A stretch of 64,000 nt of DNA from Pseudomonas alliivorans (GCF_017826695.1 NZ_JAFFZW010000001.1:988447-1052446), one strand, 5' to 3'; positions 9,170 to 18,598 are shown, counted from the first letter of the stretch. Numbers and translations: made by a program. The notes: generated by a model from the letters alone, not told the origin.

Positions 9170-9444
9170 TCGATTACTTCTCCGCGCAGCAGAAACTTGG
9201 CCAGGGCGAATGAGCCGACGAAGCCGAACAGTGCAATCAGCATGGCGGCTTCGAAATACGTGTCGCTGGCATAACGGATACCCAGTACCAGCATCATCAG
9301 CATCGCGGTGATGTACAGGTAATCCAGCGCCAGGACGCGGTCCTGGGCAGAGGGTCCTCTGATCAGCCGGATCAGCGTAATGACCATGGACAGGGCGAAG
9401 ATCAGCAGGCTGACCAGAATGGCATTGTCGAGCAGGGCACTCAT
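9166..9444 (-). CDS. phaF: Mrp-type Na+(K+)/H+ antiporter subunit F
   Basis: This 92-residue protein has three membrane helices and the MnhF/PhaF motif IRGPSAQDRVLALDYLYI in its middle. It overlaps subunit E at its start and subunit G at its stop by 4 bases each. It is a small membrane subunit needed for assembly of the complex. Confidence 0.93.
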   Translation of the reverse strand: MSALLDNAILVSLLIFALSMVITLIRLIRGPSAQDRVLALDYLYITAMLMMLVLGIRYASDTYFEAAMLIALFGFVGSFALAKFLLRGEVIE

Positions 9445-9929
9445 TGGAAAATCTCCATCAAGGGGCGCTCATAGACGGTCTTGAAGTGCTCGATGAATTG
9501 CGCCTCGTCCTCCAGATCGAAGACATGCATCAGCAGCACGCTGCGATCCAGCGCCAGTTCCGACCAGACGGTCCCCGGCACGACGGTAGTCACCATCGCC
9601 AGGGCCGCAAGGCCGTTGGCATCGTGCAGGTCCAGCGGTATCCGTACGAAGGCCGAGCGCGGTGGACGACGCTTGAGTCGCCAGACACTCACCCCGACCT
9701 GAATGTTGGAGACAACCACATCCCGTCCAACCATCAGCAGGAATTTGAGAAGGGTGCCCGGCTTGCGAATGCGCACCGGCATCGGTCGCAGCGGTGCCAT
9801 GAGCAGTGGGGCCAGAAAGCCCAGCACGGCACCGAGCAACAGATGTCCCGGACTGATCGACAGGTTCAGTACCAGCCACAACATCCACAGAGCCAGCGAA
9901 AAGACAGGCGCAGGAAACAGGCGTTTCAT
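9441..9929 (-). CDS. phaE: Mrp-type Na+(K+)/H+ antiporter subunit E
   Basis: This 162-residue protein is of the MnhE family. Two or three hydrophobic segments occupy the first 65 residues, followed by a cytoplasmic domain with the family stretch TTVVPGTVWSELALDRSVLLMHVFD. Overlap of 4 bases with both neighbours shows translational coupling. Its exact role in the complex is not known; it is required for function in studied Mrp systems. Confidence 0.93.
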   Translation of the reverse strand: MKRLFPAPVFSLALWMLWLVLNLSISPGHLLLGAVLGFLAPLLMAPLRPMPVRIRKPGTLLKFLLMVGRDVVVSNIQVGVSVWRLKRRPPRSAFVRIPLDLHDANGLAALAMVTTVVPGTVWSELALDRSVLLMHVFDLEDEAQFIEHFKTVYERPLMEIFQ

Positions 9930-11611
9930 GGCTGTACCTCCGGCGCGCCAGCGTTGCTGTTGGGGCCGGGCACCGGACGCGTCGCCAGAACCGACTGCAC
10001 GTACTGCTTGGGTTCATGCAGGGCGGCTGCCGTGTCCTGGGTGTAACGCAGCAATGGTTCGGCCTTGAACGTCAGGGCAACACACAGGCCCAGCAGAATG
10101 ATAATCGGCAGGCATTCGTTGCGACGCAGAATTGGCGAAGGGCGCTCGTATGGCGTCCAGAATCGTTGGGTGCCGAGTCTGGAGAAAGCGATCAGCGACG
10201 CAAGGCCGGAGAAGATCAGCAGACCGATCAGCATCCAGGCAGGGGTCGACAGGGCTTCGTCCTGCGCCACGTCCAGACCGAGCGGGTTCATGAGCGCGCT
10301 GAGCAGCGTCAGTTTGCCGATGAAGCCCGACAGCGGTGGCATGCCGATGATCAGCAGCGCGCAAATCACGAAGCTCAGGCCCAGAAACGCCATGGTGACC
10401 GGGATGACTTGCCCGACCACGACTTTCTGCTCTTCGTCCAGGTTGGTCCCGGGCGGCGGATGCAGCGACTCCAGGGTACGCGGCAACTGGTCGGCGTCTT
10501 CTTCCAGAGGAATCTCGTTGGCCGACCGCGAGCGCTCGACCAGTTCGGCCAGCAGGAACATTGCGCTCATGGCCAGCGTGGAACTGACCAGATAAAACAG
10601 TGCGCCGGACGTCAGGCTCGGCTGAGCGAATCCGATGGCCGACAACAGAATGCCTGCCGACACCAGAATGCTCAGGCTGGCCATACGTTCGAGTCGCTGG
10701 GCCGCGATGATTGCGATGGCCGCCGTGACGATGGTCGCCATGCCGCCGTAAATCAGCCAGTCGCCGCCAAAAAAGGCCGACGCACCGGCCTGGCCGGAAA
10801 ACAGCAGCGTCCACAGCCGCAGCAGCGTGTAAATGCCAACCTTGGTCATGATCGCGAACATCGCCGCGACCGGGGCGCTGGCTGCAGAGTAAGCAGGCAC
10901 CAGCCAGAAGTTCAGCGGCCACATGCCAGCCTTGGCCAGAAACGCGGTGGCCAGAATCGCCGCACCTGCGTGAAGCAGGCCCTGATCGGCTTCGGACACT
11001 TGCGGGATCTTTATCGCGAGGTCTGCAAAGTTCAGGGTGCCAGTGACCCCGTAGATCAGGGCTGCGCCAATCAGAAACAGTGACGACGCCAGCAAATTGA
11101 TCGAGATGTAATGCAGGCCCGAGGTGACCCTGGCGCGCCCGGAGCCATGCAGCATCAGACCGTAGGAGGCTGCGAGCAGGACTTCGAAAAACACGAACAG
11201 GTTGAACAGATCGGCGGTCAGGAACGCGCCGTACAGGCCCATCAACTGAATCTGGAACAGCGCGTGGAAACTGGCTCCGGCCCGGTCCCAGCGGGCCAGG
11301 GCGAACAGCAGCGCGCAGACGCCGACAATGCCGGTCAACACCATCATCATGGCCGACAGATGATCCACCACCAGCACGATGCCGAACGGCACGCCCCAGT
11401 TGCCCGGCAGGTACACACCTATCGAGCCGGTGCTGCCGGTGTCCTGAACCCAGAACAGCAGCACGACGGAGATACCCAGCCCGATCATGCTGGAAAACAG
11501 ATTGATACGGCCCTTGAGCGGACGACGTTTCTCGCCCAGCCACAGCATCAGCCCGGCAGTCGCCAGTGGCAGAAGTATCGGGGCGATGATCAGTTGATTC
11601 AGCCAACTCAT
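9926..11611 (-). CDS. phaD: Mrp-type Na+(K+)/H+ antiporter subunit D
   Basis: This 561-residue multi-helix protein belongs to the proton-translocating family of NuoL/M/N and MrpD. The core includes SYGLMLHGSGRARVTSGLHYI and FLAKAGMWPLNFWLVPAYSA, which carries the conserved Lys of the membrane proton channel, and PPLSGFIGKLTLL near residue 420. Between about residues 360 and 395 there is a charged, Pro-rich cytoplasmic loop. It is one of the two ion-channel subunits of the antiporter. It overlaps subunits C and E by 4 bases. Confidence 0.95.
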   Translation of the reverse strand: MSWLNQLIIAPILLPLATAGLMLWLGEKRRPLKGRINLFSSMIGLGISVVLLFWVQDTGSTGSIGVYLPGNWGVPFGIVLVVDHLSAMMMVLTGIVGVCALLFALARWDRAGASFHALFQIQLMGLYGAFLTADLFNLFVFFEVLLAASYGLMLHGSGRARVTSGLHYISINLLASSLFLIGAALIYGVTGTLNFADLAIKIPQVSEADQGLLHAGAAILATAFLAKAGMWPLNFWLVPAYSAASAPVAAMFAIMTKVGIYTLLRLWTLLFSGQAGASAFFGGDWLIYGGMATIVTAAIAIIAAQRLERMASLSILVSAGILLSAIGFAQPSLTSGALFYLVSSTLAMSAMFLLAELVERSRSANEIPLEEDADQLPRTLESLHPPPGTNLDEEQKVVVGQVIPVTMAFLGLSFVICALLIIGMPPLSGFIGKLTLLSALMNPLGLDVAQDEALSTPAWMLIGLLIFSGLASLIAFSRLGTQRFWTPYERPSPILRRNECLPIIILLGLCVALTFKAEPLLRYTQDTAAALHEPKQYVQSVLATRPVPGPNSNAGAPEVQP

Positions 11612-11952
11612 GCCTTGGGCTCCCGGCCATCAACGTGGTCGGTGCCGGTCAGGCCTCGGGAAGCCAGGAGCACCACCAGAAACAGCGCGGTCATGGCAAA
11701 ACTGATCACAATGGCCGTGAGCACCAGTGCCTGTGGCAGGGGATCGGTGTAGTTGAGCAGGTCCTGTGGAACGCCGTCCTTGATGATCGGCTCTCTGCCG
11801 ATGAACAGGCTGCCCATGCTGAAGATGAACAGGTTCACGCCATAGGACAGCAGGCAGAGCCCCATTACCACCTGGAACGTTCGTGGTCGCAGCATCAACC
11901 ACACACCCGATGCGGCCAGAACGCCGATGGCAATTGCGATGACTTCTTCCAT
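11608..11952 (-). CDS. phaC: Mrp-type Na+(K+)/H+ antiporter subunit C
   Basis: This 114-residue protein has three membrane helices and is related to NuoK. The family motif FQVVMGLCLLSYGVNLFIFS and the loop DPLPQALVLTAIVISFAMTA are present. The start shares one base with the stop of the subunit A gene and the stop overlaps subunit D by 4 bases. Note that the symbol phaC here means the antiporter subunit, not polyhydroxyalkanoate synthase. Confidence 0.93.
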   Translation of the reverse strand: MEEVIAIAIGVLAASGVWLMLRPRTFQVVMGLCLLSYGVNLFIFSMGSLFIGREPIIKDGVPQDLLNYTDPLPQALVLTAIVISFAMTALFLVVLLASRGLTGTDHVDGREPKA

Positions 11953-14870
11953 CAGAGGGCTCCTTGCGGGTTGGCGACGGGCTTGGGCAACGGGGTCGGG
12001 CGATGGCTGCGTACCGACTGGTGAGCCAGTGCGGTGAGGATCAGCAGGGTGGCACCCACGACCACGGCGTAAACGCCGACGTCGAAGAACAGTGCGCTGG
12101 CAAAGTGAATATCACCCAGGATCGGCAGATGCAGATGCGCGGTGTGGGTGGTCATGAAGGGATAACCCAGCGCCATCGAGCCTGCCCCGGTGAGCACGGC
12201 GCACAGCAGGCCGGTGCCCATCCAGCGCAAGGGCCTCAGGCTCATCTGCGCTTCGACCCACTGCGTGCCGGCGACCATGTATTGCAGAATGAACGCCACC
12301 GACATGACCAGCCCGGCAACGAAACCACCGCCTGGCTCGTTATGGCCGCGCATGAACAGGTACATCGACACGATGAAGGCGATCGGCAGCAGCAGGCGTA
12401 CCAGTGCGGCCGGGACCATCATGAAGCCCAGTGCGGTGTCGCTGGCGCCGCGCGGGTTGATCAGGTCGGTGACGACGTCGCGCGCCAGCAGACGCTGCTG
12501 GGCAGGCAATGGAATACTCTCCTTGGGCGGGCGGAAACGGCGCAGCAGGGCGAAGACCGTCAGGGCGACAGCGGCCAGCACGGTGATCTCGCCGAAGGTA
12601 TCGAAGCCGCGGAAATCCACCAGCATCACATTGACCACGTTGGTGCCGCCGCCTTCCGGGAGGGCGCGGCTCAGGTAGAACGAGGAAATGGCGTTTGGTG
12701 TCTGGCGGGTCAGCATGGCGTAGGACAGGATCGCCATGCCGAGACCGACCATGACCGCCAGCACGAAGTCGCGGATCCGGCGGGTGCGGGCTCTGAGGCG
12801 CGTACTGGTGGCCGCGACATCTTCGTTACGGCGCGGCAGCCAGCGCAGCCCGAGCAGAATCAGTACGGTCGTCACGACTTCCACGACCAGTTGGGTCAGG
12901 GCCAGATCAGGCGCCGAGAACCAGACGAAGGTGATGCAGGTCATCAGGCCGCAGACGCTGACCATGACCAGTGCCGCGAGGCGGTGATATTTGCCCTGCC
13001 ATGCTGCGCCGAGTGCGCAGACAATCGCGATCAGCCACAGTGTCACGAACACGCCGGAGCCCGGAATCTTCGGACGGTCTCCCCAGGTCAGGCCGCTGAA
13101 GTACATCGGAATGAAACCGCCCATGACGGCCGCCAGTACCAGCAGGAACAACTGCGGCTGCAGCCGGCGCGTGCTGACCTTGCGCTCGAAGCGCCGCGCC
13201 CAGTGCATCACGACCACCAGACTGCGTTCGAAAAAGCGCTTGCCGTTGAGGCGGCCTATCAGTGGCGGAACGGGGAACCGGTCGGTCTTGAGGGAGTTGC
13301 GCAGCAGCAGGTACAGAATGATGCCTCCCGCCATTGCCACCAGACTCATGATCATCGGCGCGTTCCAGCCGTGCCAGATCGCCAGGCTGTACTCGGGCAA
13401 GGTTCCTCCCACCACCGGTTGAGCCGCTGCAGCCAGCAAGGGCGCGACCGACTGGGACGGAAAGATGCCGACGATCAGGCAGGCCAGTACCAGAAACTCG
13501 ACCGGCGCACGCATCCAGCGCGGCGGTTCATGGGGCATGTGCGGCAGGTCCTTGGCGGCCGGGCCGAAGAAGACATCGACGGTGAAGCGTAACGAATAGG
13601 CCACGCTGAACACACCGGCAATGGTCGCTACCACGGGCAGCGCGATTTCGACCCAGGTCGTGGCAGAAATGAATACGGTTTCGGCGAAGAACATCTCTTT
13701 GGACAGAAAACCATTGAGCAGCGGTACGCCCGCCATTGAAGCACTGGCGACCATGGCCAGCGTCGCGGTGTAGGGCAACAGCTTTATAAGCCCGCTGAGT
13801 CGCTGGATATCCCGGGTTCCACTTTCGTGGTCGATGATGCCCGCCGCCATGAACAGCGAGGCCTTGAAGGTGGCGTGGTTAAGGATGTGGAACACCGCAG
13901 CGACGGCAGCCAGCGGGCTGTTGAGGCCCAGCAGAAGCGTGATCAGGCCAAGGTGGCTGATGGTCGAGTAGGCCAGCAGGCCTTTCAGGTCATTCTGGAA
14001 GATCGCGGCGTAGGCGCCGAGAATCAGGGTGCAGGCTCCGGCACCGCTGACGATCCAGAACCACTGCTCGGTGCCTGAAAGGGCAGGCCACAGGCGCGCC
14101 ATGAGAAAGACGCCTGCCTTGACCATGGTTGCCGAGTGCAGATAGGCCGAGACCGGCGTGGGGGCGGCCATGGCGTGGGGCAGCCAGAAGTGGAACGGAA
14201 ACTGTGCACTTTTGCTCAGTGCGCCGATCAGCACCAGGGTCAGCATGACCGGGTACAACGCGTGGGCACGGATGGCGTCGCCGGCAGCCAGAACGCGGTC
14301 CAGATCATAGCTGCCAACGATATGGCCGAGGATCATCATCCCCGCCAGCAAGGCCAGACCGCCTGCGCCGGTGACCATCAGCGCCATGTAGGCGCCGCGC
14401 CTGGCATCGGCGCGGTGGTGCCAGTAGCCGATCAGCAGGAACGAGAACACGCTGGTCAGTTCCCAGAAAAACACGATCTGAATCAGGTTGCCGGACATCA
14501 CCAGTCCGAGCATGGCGCCCATGAAAGCCAGAAAGAATGCGAAGAAGCGGGGTACAGGGTCGTCCGGCGACATGTAATAACGGGCATACAGCGATACCAG
14601 TGCGCCGATCCCCAGCACCAGCATTGAAAACAGCCAGGCGAAGCCGTCAATGCGCAGGACGAAATTCAGCCCTAGGCTCGGCAGCCAGAAATATTCTTCG
14701 CGGATGACGCCGCCGTCTGCGATCTGCGGAAACCAGAAGGCCATCTGAACCGCGCCGATCAAGGCGACGAGACCTGCAAGAAGGGATTCTGCGTTACGCG
14801 CATTGTGCGGCAAAAACGCCGCCAGACAGCTGCCGATGAAAGGCAGAAGCAGTAGAACTATCAGGGACAT
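11952..14870 (-). CDS. phaA: Mrp-type Na+(K+)/H+ antiporter fused subunit AB
   Basis: This 972-residue protein joins two Mrp subunits. Residues 1-780 are the NuoL-like MrpA, with VFFWELTSVFSFLLIGYWHH, the proton-channel Lys in KSAQFPFHFWLPHAM and the loop HSATMVKAGVFLMARLWP. The C-terminal 140 residues match free-standing MrpB (RGHNEPGGGFVAGLVMS and the helices that follow). Such fusion defines the six-gene group of Mrp operons, as in other Pseudomonas and rhizobia. It is the largest subunit and a likely site of cation transport. It is the first gene of the minus-strand operon running down to 8789, and an inverted repeat lies in its upstream region. Confidence 0.95.
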   Translation of the reverse strand: MSLIVLLLLPFIGSCLAAFLPHNARNAESLLAGLVALIGAVQMAFWFPQIADGGVIREEYFWLPSLGLNFVLRIDGFAWLFSMLVLGIGALVSLYARYYMSPDDPVPRFFAFFLAFMGAMLGLVMSGNLIQIVFFWELTSVFSFLLIGYWHHRADARRGAYMALMVTGAGGLALLAGMMILGHIVGSYDLDRVLAAGDAIRAHALYPVMLTLVLIGALSKSAQFPFHFWLPHAMAAPTPVSAYLHSATMVKAGVFLMARLWPALSGTEQWFWIVSGAGACTLILGAYAAIFQNDLKGLLAYSTISHLGLITLLLGLNSPLAAVAAVFHILNHATFKASLFMAAGIIDHESGTRDIQRLSGLIKLLPYTATLAMVASASMAGVPLLNGFLSKEMFFAETVFISATTWVEIALPVVATIAGVFSVAYSLRFTVDVFFGPAAKDLPHMPHEPPRWMRAPVEFLVLACLIVGIFPSQSVAPLLAAAAQPVVGGTLPEYSLAIWHGWNAPMIMSLVAMAGGIILYLLLRNSLKTDRFPVPPLIGRLNGKRFFERSLVVVMHWARRFERKVSTRRLQPQLFLLVLAAVMGGFIPMYFSGLTWGDRPKIPGSGVFVTLWLIAIVCALGAAWQGKYHRLAALVMVSVCGLMTCITFVWFSAPDLALTQLVVEVVTTVLILLGLRWLPRRNEDVAATSTRLRARTRRIRDFVLAVMVGLGMAILSYAMLTRQTPNAISSFYLSRALPEGGGTNVVNVMLVDFRGFDTFGEITVLAAVALTVFALLRRFRPPKESIPLPAQQRLLARDVVTDLINPRGASDTALGFMMVPAALVRLLLPIAFIVSMYLFMRGHNEPGGGFVAGLVMSVAFILQYMVAGTQWVEAQMSLRPLRWMGTGLLCAVLTGAGSMALGYPFMTTHTAHLHLPILGDIHFASALFFDVGVYAVVVGATLLILTALAHQSVRSHRPTPLPKPVANPQGAL

Positions 14871-14911
14871 AGGCTTCTAATCTGCAGGGAAATATCAAGC
14901 ATCATACGTGC

Positions 14912-14966
14912 CAGACACTTCGATACCAAAGGGACAGTTTTCCGAATTTCCTACAAAAAGTGTCTG
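14912..14966. repeat. Perfect 9-bp inverted repeat upstream of the Mrp operon
   Basis: CAGACACTT at 14912-14920 and AAGTGTCTG at 14958-14966 are exact reverse complements separated by 37 bases, 40-100 bases upstream of the phaA start. It could be a pair of operator half-sites or a leader hairpin. No known regulator is recognised. Confidence 0.5.
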
Positions 14967-15027
14967 ATGGCGTTTTGTACGCCAGCTTCACCGGGGCGGA
15001 TGTCGATTACAGCATCGGACTGTTGCG

Positions 15028-15951
15028 TCAATCCGGTTTTTTAAAGCCGTCTTCGTCAGTGCATGTCTGCTCTACAGTCACTGAACGGCGTTTCATTTCA
15101 CTGACAATGACGCCGACCACAATAAGCGCTGCGCCCACCAATGCGATACCGGGCAAGCGCTCACCCGCCAGTCGTCCGACAATGCCGGCCCATACGGGTT
15201 CACCGGCATAAATCACCGTTGCCCGTGTCGGCGAGACGCTTTTCTGGGCCCAGTTCATGGCCACTTGAATCACCGCGCTCATGGCGCCGAGGCCCACGGC
15301 GATGAGCACCAGCAGCCAGGAGAAGTCCGGCAGGTGCTCCTGGGTCGGGACGATCATCAGGAAGGCCAGAACCGAGGCGGTCGCCAGCTGCACCACGGTC
15401 ACCCGTCGCACATCCACCTTGCCCGCGTAGGCGCTGATCAGAATGATCTCGGCAGAGATGGCCACGGCGCTGATCAACGTGGCGATTTCACCGGGGCTCA
15501 TCTGTAGCGAAGTGCCCTGCGGACCCGAGAGCAATACCAGTCCGGTGAAGGCCAGTACGATACCCAGGCTGGGCATCAGGCCAGGGCGCCGTCCCAGCAC
15601 CAACCATTGCAGCAACGGCACGAAGGGTACGTAGAGCGCAGTGATGAACGCCGACTGGCTGCTGGGAATGGTCTGCAGACCGATGGTCTGCAAGCCGTAG
15701 CCCAGCATGATTGCCGCACCGATCAGGACGCCGGCCTTGAGCTCCAGCAGCGTCAGGCCGCGCATGACGTTCATCGAGCACAGCGCGACGATCACGGCGG
15801 CAGCAGCGAAGCGCAGGCCGACAAAGAACATCGGACCACTGACGGTCATGGCGTGCTGCACGAGAAGGAACGTACCGCCCCACAGCATGGTAATGAAGAT
15901 CAGTACGGCTTCCGCCTTGCTGATACGGGGTGTACGGCTGATAGACTTCAT
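15028..15951 (-). CDS. EamA-family (DMT) exporter
   Basis: This 307-residue inner-membrane protein has ten hydrophobic segments arranged as two EamA repeats (about residues 12-145 and 155-285), the architecture of drug/metabolite exporters such as RhtA and YdcZ relatives. Typical sequence is MLWGGTFLLVQHAM in helix 1 and RATVIYAGEPVWAGIVGRLAGERL at the end of repeat two. The longer reading frame reaches 16302 but overlaps the divergent regulator, so ATG 15951 is preferred. It is transcribed away from the XRE-cupin regulator, which probably controls it. The substrate is unknown; amino acids or related metabolites are the usual cargo. Confidence 0.88.
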   Translation of the reverse strand: MKSISRTPRISKAEAVLIFITMLWGGTFLLVQHAMTVSGPMFFVGLRFAAAAVIVALCSMNVMRGLTLLELKAGVLIGAAIMLGYGLQTIGLQTIPSSQSAFITALYVPFVPLLQWLVLGRRPGLMPSLGIVLAFTGLVLLSGPQGTSLQMSPGEIATLISAVAISAEIILISAYAGKVDVRRVTVVQLATASVLAFLMIVPTQEHLPDFSWLLVLIAVGLGAMSAVIQVAMNWAQKSVSPTRATVIYAGEPVWAGIVGRLAGERLPGIALVGAALIVVGVIVSEMKRRSVTVEQTCTDEDGFKKPD

Positions 15952-16023
15952 GTCGGCTCCAGATCCCACGGCCTTGCTTGTGACAAGAGGGTCGACACAC
16001 AATGGTGCCGCGAAAGTGTGCAG

Positions 16024-16029
16024 TATAAT
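16024..16029 (+). promoter_or_regulatory. Probable -10 element of the XRE-cupin regulator gene
   Basis: A perfect TATAAT lies 16 bases before the ATG at 16045. The -35 region (around 16000-16006) is poor. The short inverted repeat CTTGTGACAAG at 15977-15987 lies upstream in the divergent region and is a candidate operator. The short leader suggests tight coupling of promoter and start. Confidence 0.4.
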
Positions 16030-16044
16030 GCGCAACGGATTCGG

Positions 16045-16626
16045 ATGAGCACTCCCATGGACAAAGAAAATTCCCTGCGCGCGCCGGTACTGCAGCACGT
16101 CAGTCAAAACGTGCGACGCCTGCGCAACGCTGCCGACCTCAGCCAGACTGCGCTGGCAGAACGGTCCGGGGTCAGTCGGCGCATGCTGGTGGCCATCGAG
16201 GCCGGTGAAAAGAATGTCAGCCTGGCGACCCTGGACCGTGTTGCCGAAGCATTGGACGTCGCATTCAGCGACTTGATCCAGGCCCCGGACATTCGCGATC
16301 ATAGTCGTATCAACGAACTGGCCTGGGCTGGCACAATTAATGGCAGCAAGGCCGTTCTGCTGGCCAAGGCCAATGCGCGGCGCGAAGTCGAGTTGTGGGA
16401 GTTCTGTCTGGCGCCCGGCGACCTGTACTCAGCCGATGCAGATCCGGAAGGCTGGAGCGAGCAGGTCTATGTCGTTGAAGGGCATCTGACCATTCGGTTT
16501 TCCGATGGAATCGAACCTCGCAACGTCGGCCCCGGCGAGTTCTATATGTTCCCCAGCAGCCAGCCGCATCGCTATTGCAATGAAGATAACGTTACGCTGA
16601 GGTTTGTACGCAACGTAGTGCTGTAA
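16045..16626 (+). CDS. XRE-family transcriptional regulator with C-terminal cupin domain
   Basis: This 193-residue protein has an HTH_3 DNA-binding domain (about residues 20-78; LSQTALAERSGVSRRMLVAIE is the helix-turn-helix region) joined to a small cupin barrel (about 115-190; WSEQVYVVEGHLTIRF then GPGEFYMFPSSQPHRY, the two cupin boxes). Cupin regulators of this type sense a small metabolite and often control an adjacent exporter or catabolic gene; here the divergent EamA exporter and the downstream FAD protein are the natural targets. ATG 16057 is an alternative start in the same frame. The gene is 45 bases from the next, so they may be co-transcribed. Confidence 0.9.
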   Translation: MSTPMDKENSLRAPVLQHVSQNVRRLRNAADLSQTALAERSGVSRRMLVAIEAGEKNVSLATLDRVAEALDVAFSDLIQAPDIRDHSRINELAWAGTINGSKAVLLAKANARREVELWEFCLAPGDLYSADADPEGWSEQVYVVEGHLTIRFSDGIEPRNVGPGEFYMFPSSQPHRYCNEDNVTLRFVRNVVL

Positions 16627-16671
16627 TGCTATTAACCCGTTCATTCAGGCGCCTGCGCGAGGCCACGTTCG

Positions 16672-18078
16672 ATGACCGATGACAAGAACATGACCGCCGA
16701 CTTCCTGATTATCGGCGGTGGCCTGAGCGGCACCCTGTTGGCCGTGCAATTGTTGCGCAGACCGGGAAAGCGTCGAATCCTGATTGTCGAAACCCGTGAA
16801 GAACTGGGCTGCGGTGAGGCTTACAGTGCGACGGAAACAGGTCACACCCTTAACGGCAATGCGGCTCGCATGAGTGCCGACGCGGATGACGCTGACGATC
16901 TGACACGCTGGCTTACCGAATACCTGGCCAAAGGCGGCTGGCCCGAGGCAGCCACACAACGGGTGCCCGTCGCCAAGCTGTTTCCACCACGCGGGGTGTT
17001 CGGACTCTACGTTCAGCAGCGATTGAGGGAAGCCCAGGCACTGGGTGCGACTCATGGATCGACCGTGGAGCACGTGCGCGGTGAAGTCGTGGATCTTCAG
17101 GAACAGGCCGCCGGAGTGTCTGCCACGCTTGCCGATGGCCGCGTACTGCAAGGTCACTTCGCGGTACTGGCGACCGGTATGTACGCGGCGTCGCGTACCC
17201 CGCAGCGCGAGTCGAGCGGGCTCAATGCAATGGCCCTCGATCCATGGAACGTCAAGGTCATGCGCGAGCTCGACCCGCAGGCACGGGTGTTGATCATTGG
17301 CTCCGGGTTGACGATGGTGGACGCCGTGGTATCGCTCGAACAGGCCGGACACCGGGGGCCGATTCAGGTCTATTCCCGTCACGGACTGTTGCCCCATGTT
17401 CGACGACAGCCGCCTGAATGGCCGGATTTTCTCGGCCAGGATCACAGCATTCGCAGCACCCGACAGTTGCTTCGCAAGGTCCGCGAACAATGTGAGCTGG
17501 CCATCGAGAGCGGGATCGACTGGCAGGCACCGCTCGACACGGTGCGCGCCAACATTGGTCGACTGTGGAGTCAGGCCACTGACACGCAGCGTCGGCAATT
17601 TGTCCGTCATGTGCGGCCCTGGTGGGAAAGTCATCATCATCGTTCGCCGCCGCTGGGTGCAGCCTTGCTGGACCGGCTGGTGAAAGCGGGGCGATTGACC
17701 GTCGATGCAGCGTCGTTGCAGGGCGTTGGGAGACTGGCGTCCGGACAGGTGCAGATCACGCTGCGCTATCGGGGGCAGGATCAGCCGTCATTGGTCACCG
17801 GCGACGCGCTGGTCAATTCCACCGGCATCGAATACGACTGGCGCAGGGTCAACCGTCCGCTGCCGCGCCAATTGCTGGCCAGAGGTTTGGTCCAGCCAGG
17901 TCCACTGGCGTTGGGCATCGCAGCCGATCCCCACGGTGCCGTGCTCGATGCACAGGGTCGTCATTCATCGCGCCTGTTCGCAATGGGGCCGCCGTTGCGA
18001 GGGGTGTGGTGGGAAAGCACTGCCATCATGGATATAAGCACTCAGGCCAAGGCGCTGGCGATTCATCTGGCAGACTGA
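16672..18078 (+). CDS. FAD/NAD(P)-binding protein (YdhS-like)
   Basis: This 468-residue flavoprotein starts with a Rossmann motif (FLIIGGGLSGTLLAVQLL, residues 11-28) and has the second dinucleotide-binding motif VLIIGSGLTMVDAVVSLEQAG near residue 208. The arrangement fits the NAD_binding_9 family of predicted oxidoreductases, related to E. coli YdhS; none has a well-established reaction. A third conserved block near the C terminus (RLFAMGPPLRGVWWEST) is typical of the family. There is no signal peptide and no membrane helix. It follows the XRE-cupin gene closely, which suggests control by it, and converges on soxR with only 12 bases between stop codons. Confidence 0.85.
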   Translation: MTDDKNMTADFLIIGGGLSGTLLAVQLLRRPGKRRILIVETREELGCGEAYSATETGHTLNGNAARMSADADDADDLTRWLTEYLAKGGWPEAATQRVPVAKLFPPRGVFGLYVQQRLREAQALGATHGSTVEHVRGEVVDLQEQAAGVSATLADGRVLQGHFAVLATGMYAASRTPQRESSGLNAMALDPWNVKVMRELDPQARVLIIGSGLTMVDAVVSLEQAGHRGPIQVYSRHGLLPHVRRQPPEWPDFLGQDHSIRSTRQLLRKVREQCELAIESGIDWQAPLDTVRANIGRLWSQATDTQRRQFVRHVRPWWESHHHRSPPLGAALLDRLVKAGRLTVDAASLQGVGRLASGQVQITLRYRGQDQPSLVTGDALVNSTGIEYDWRRVNRPLPRQLLARGLVQPGPLALGIAADPHGAVLDAQGRHSSRLFAMGPPLRGVWWESTAIMDISTQAKALAIHLAD

Positions 18079-18090
18079 GTCCACTCCGTT

Positions 18091-18552
18091 TCAGGCCTGA
18101 TCCAGCAGATAAGGTCCTGCCCCGCGTTTACCCAGCTCATCCCCCTTGTTGCGAAGGGGGCAGGCTTCCATCGACAGACACCCGCAACCGATGCAACCGG
18201 TCAGTTGGTCGCGCAACGCGATCAGGCTGCGGATTCGCTCATCCAGTTCGGTTTTCCATTGCTCGGACAGCCGCTGCCAGTCAGCCGCGCTCGGTGCACG
18301 GTCCTCGGGGAGGTTCTGAAAGGCGGTGTGAACGCTGGCCAGCGGAATGCCCAGGCGTTGAGCGACCTTGATCAACGATACGCGACGCAGTGTTTCTCTC
18401 GGGTAACGCCGCTGATTGCCCGCATTACGCTGGCTGCTGATCAGCCCTTTGGTTTCGTAAAAATGCAGCGCGGTCACTGCCACACCGCTGCGGGCCGCCA
18501 ACTGGCCTACGGTGAGCATCGGCGCAGGCTTCTTTTCCGGGTGGTTAATCAT
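18091..18552 (-). CDS. soxR: Redox-sensitive transcriptional activator SoxR
   Basis: This 153-residue MerR-family protein has the N-terminal winged helix (residues 13-80; [20 protein letters not shown]) and a dimerisation helix. Near its end it has the 2Fe-2S ligand set Cys120, Cys123, Cys125 and Cys131 in [12 protein letters not shown], diagnostic of SoxR. Oxidation of the cluster by redox-cycling compounds untwists target promoters and activates them. In Pseudomonas the regulon is small and responds to phenazine-like redox dyes rather than through SoxS. The SoxR box in the divergent intergenic region, and the monooxygenase gene it would drive, reproduce the P. aeruginosa soxR-PA2274 arrangement. 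Confidence 0.97.
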   Translation of the reverse strand: MINHPEKKPAPMLTVGQLAARSGVAVTALHFYETKGLISSQRNAGNQRRYPRETLRRVSLIKVAQRLGIPLASVHTAFQNLPEDRAPSAADWQRLSEQWKTELDERIRSLIALRDQLTGCIGCGCLSMEACPLRNKGDELGKRGAGPYLLDQA

Positions 18553-18567
18553 GTTCGCGCAATCCGC

Positions 18568-18598
18568 TTGACCTCTAGTTAGGTAGAGGTTTTACCCT
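18568..18598 (+). promoter_or_regulatory. SoxR-controlled promoter with SoxR box
   Basis: The 18-bp dyad CCTCTAGTTAGGTAGAGG at 18572-18589 has the same arm length and spacing as the E. coli soxS SoxR box. It lies between a -35 TTGACC (18568-18573) and a -10 TACCCT (18593-18598). The spacer is exactly 19 bases, the over-long spacing that SoxR and other MerR proteins correct. It points toward the gene at 18639. Confidence 0.9.

Noticed and set aside
10016..11083. Long plus-strand reading frame rich in Gln, Arg and His inside the Mrp operon
   Set aside because: It is antisense to the subunit D gene; its composition is that of a GC-rich shadow frame.
11964..13592. 542-codon plus-strand reading frame opposite the fused AB subunit
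   Set aside because: It is antisense to a well-supported membrane protein gene, and its His/Gln/Arg-rich composition has no family resemblance.
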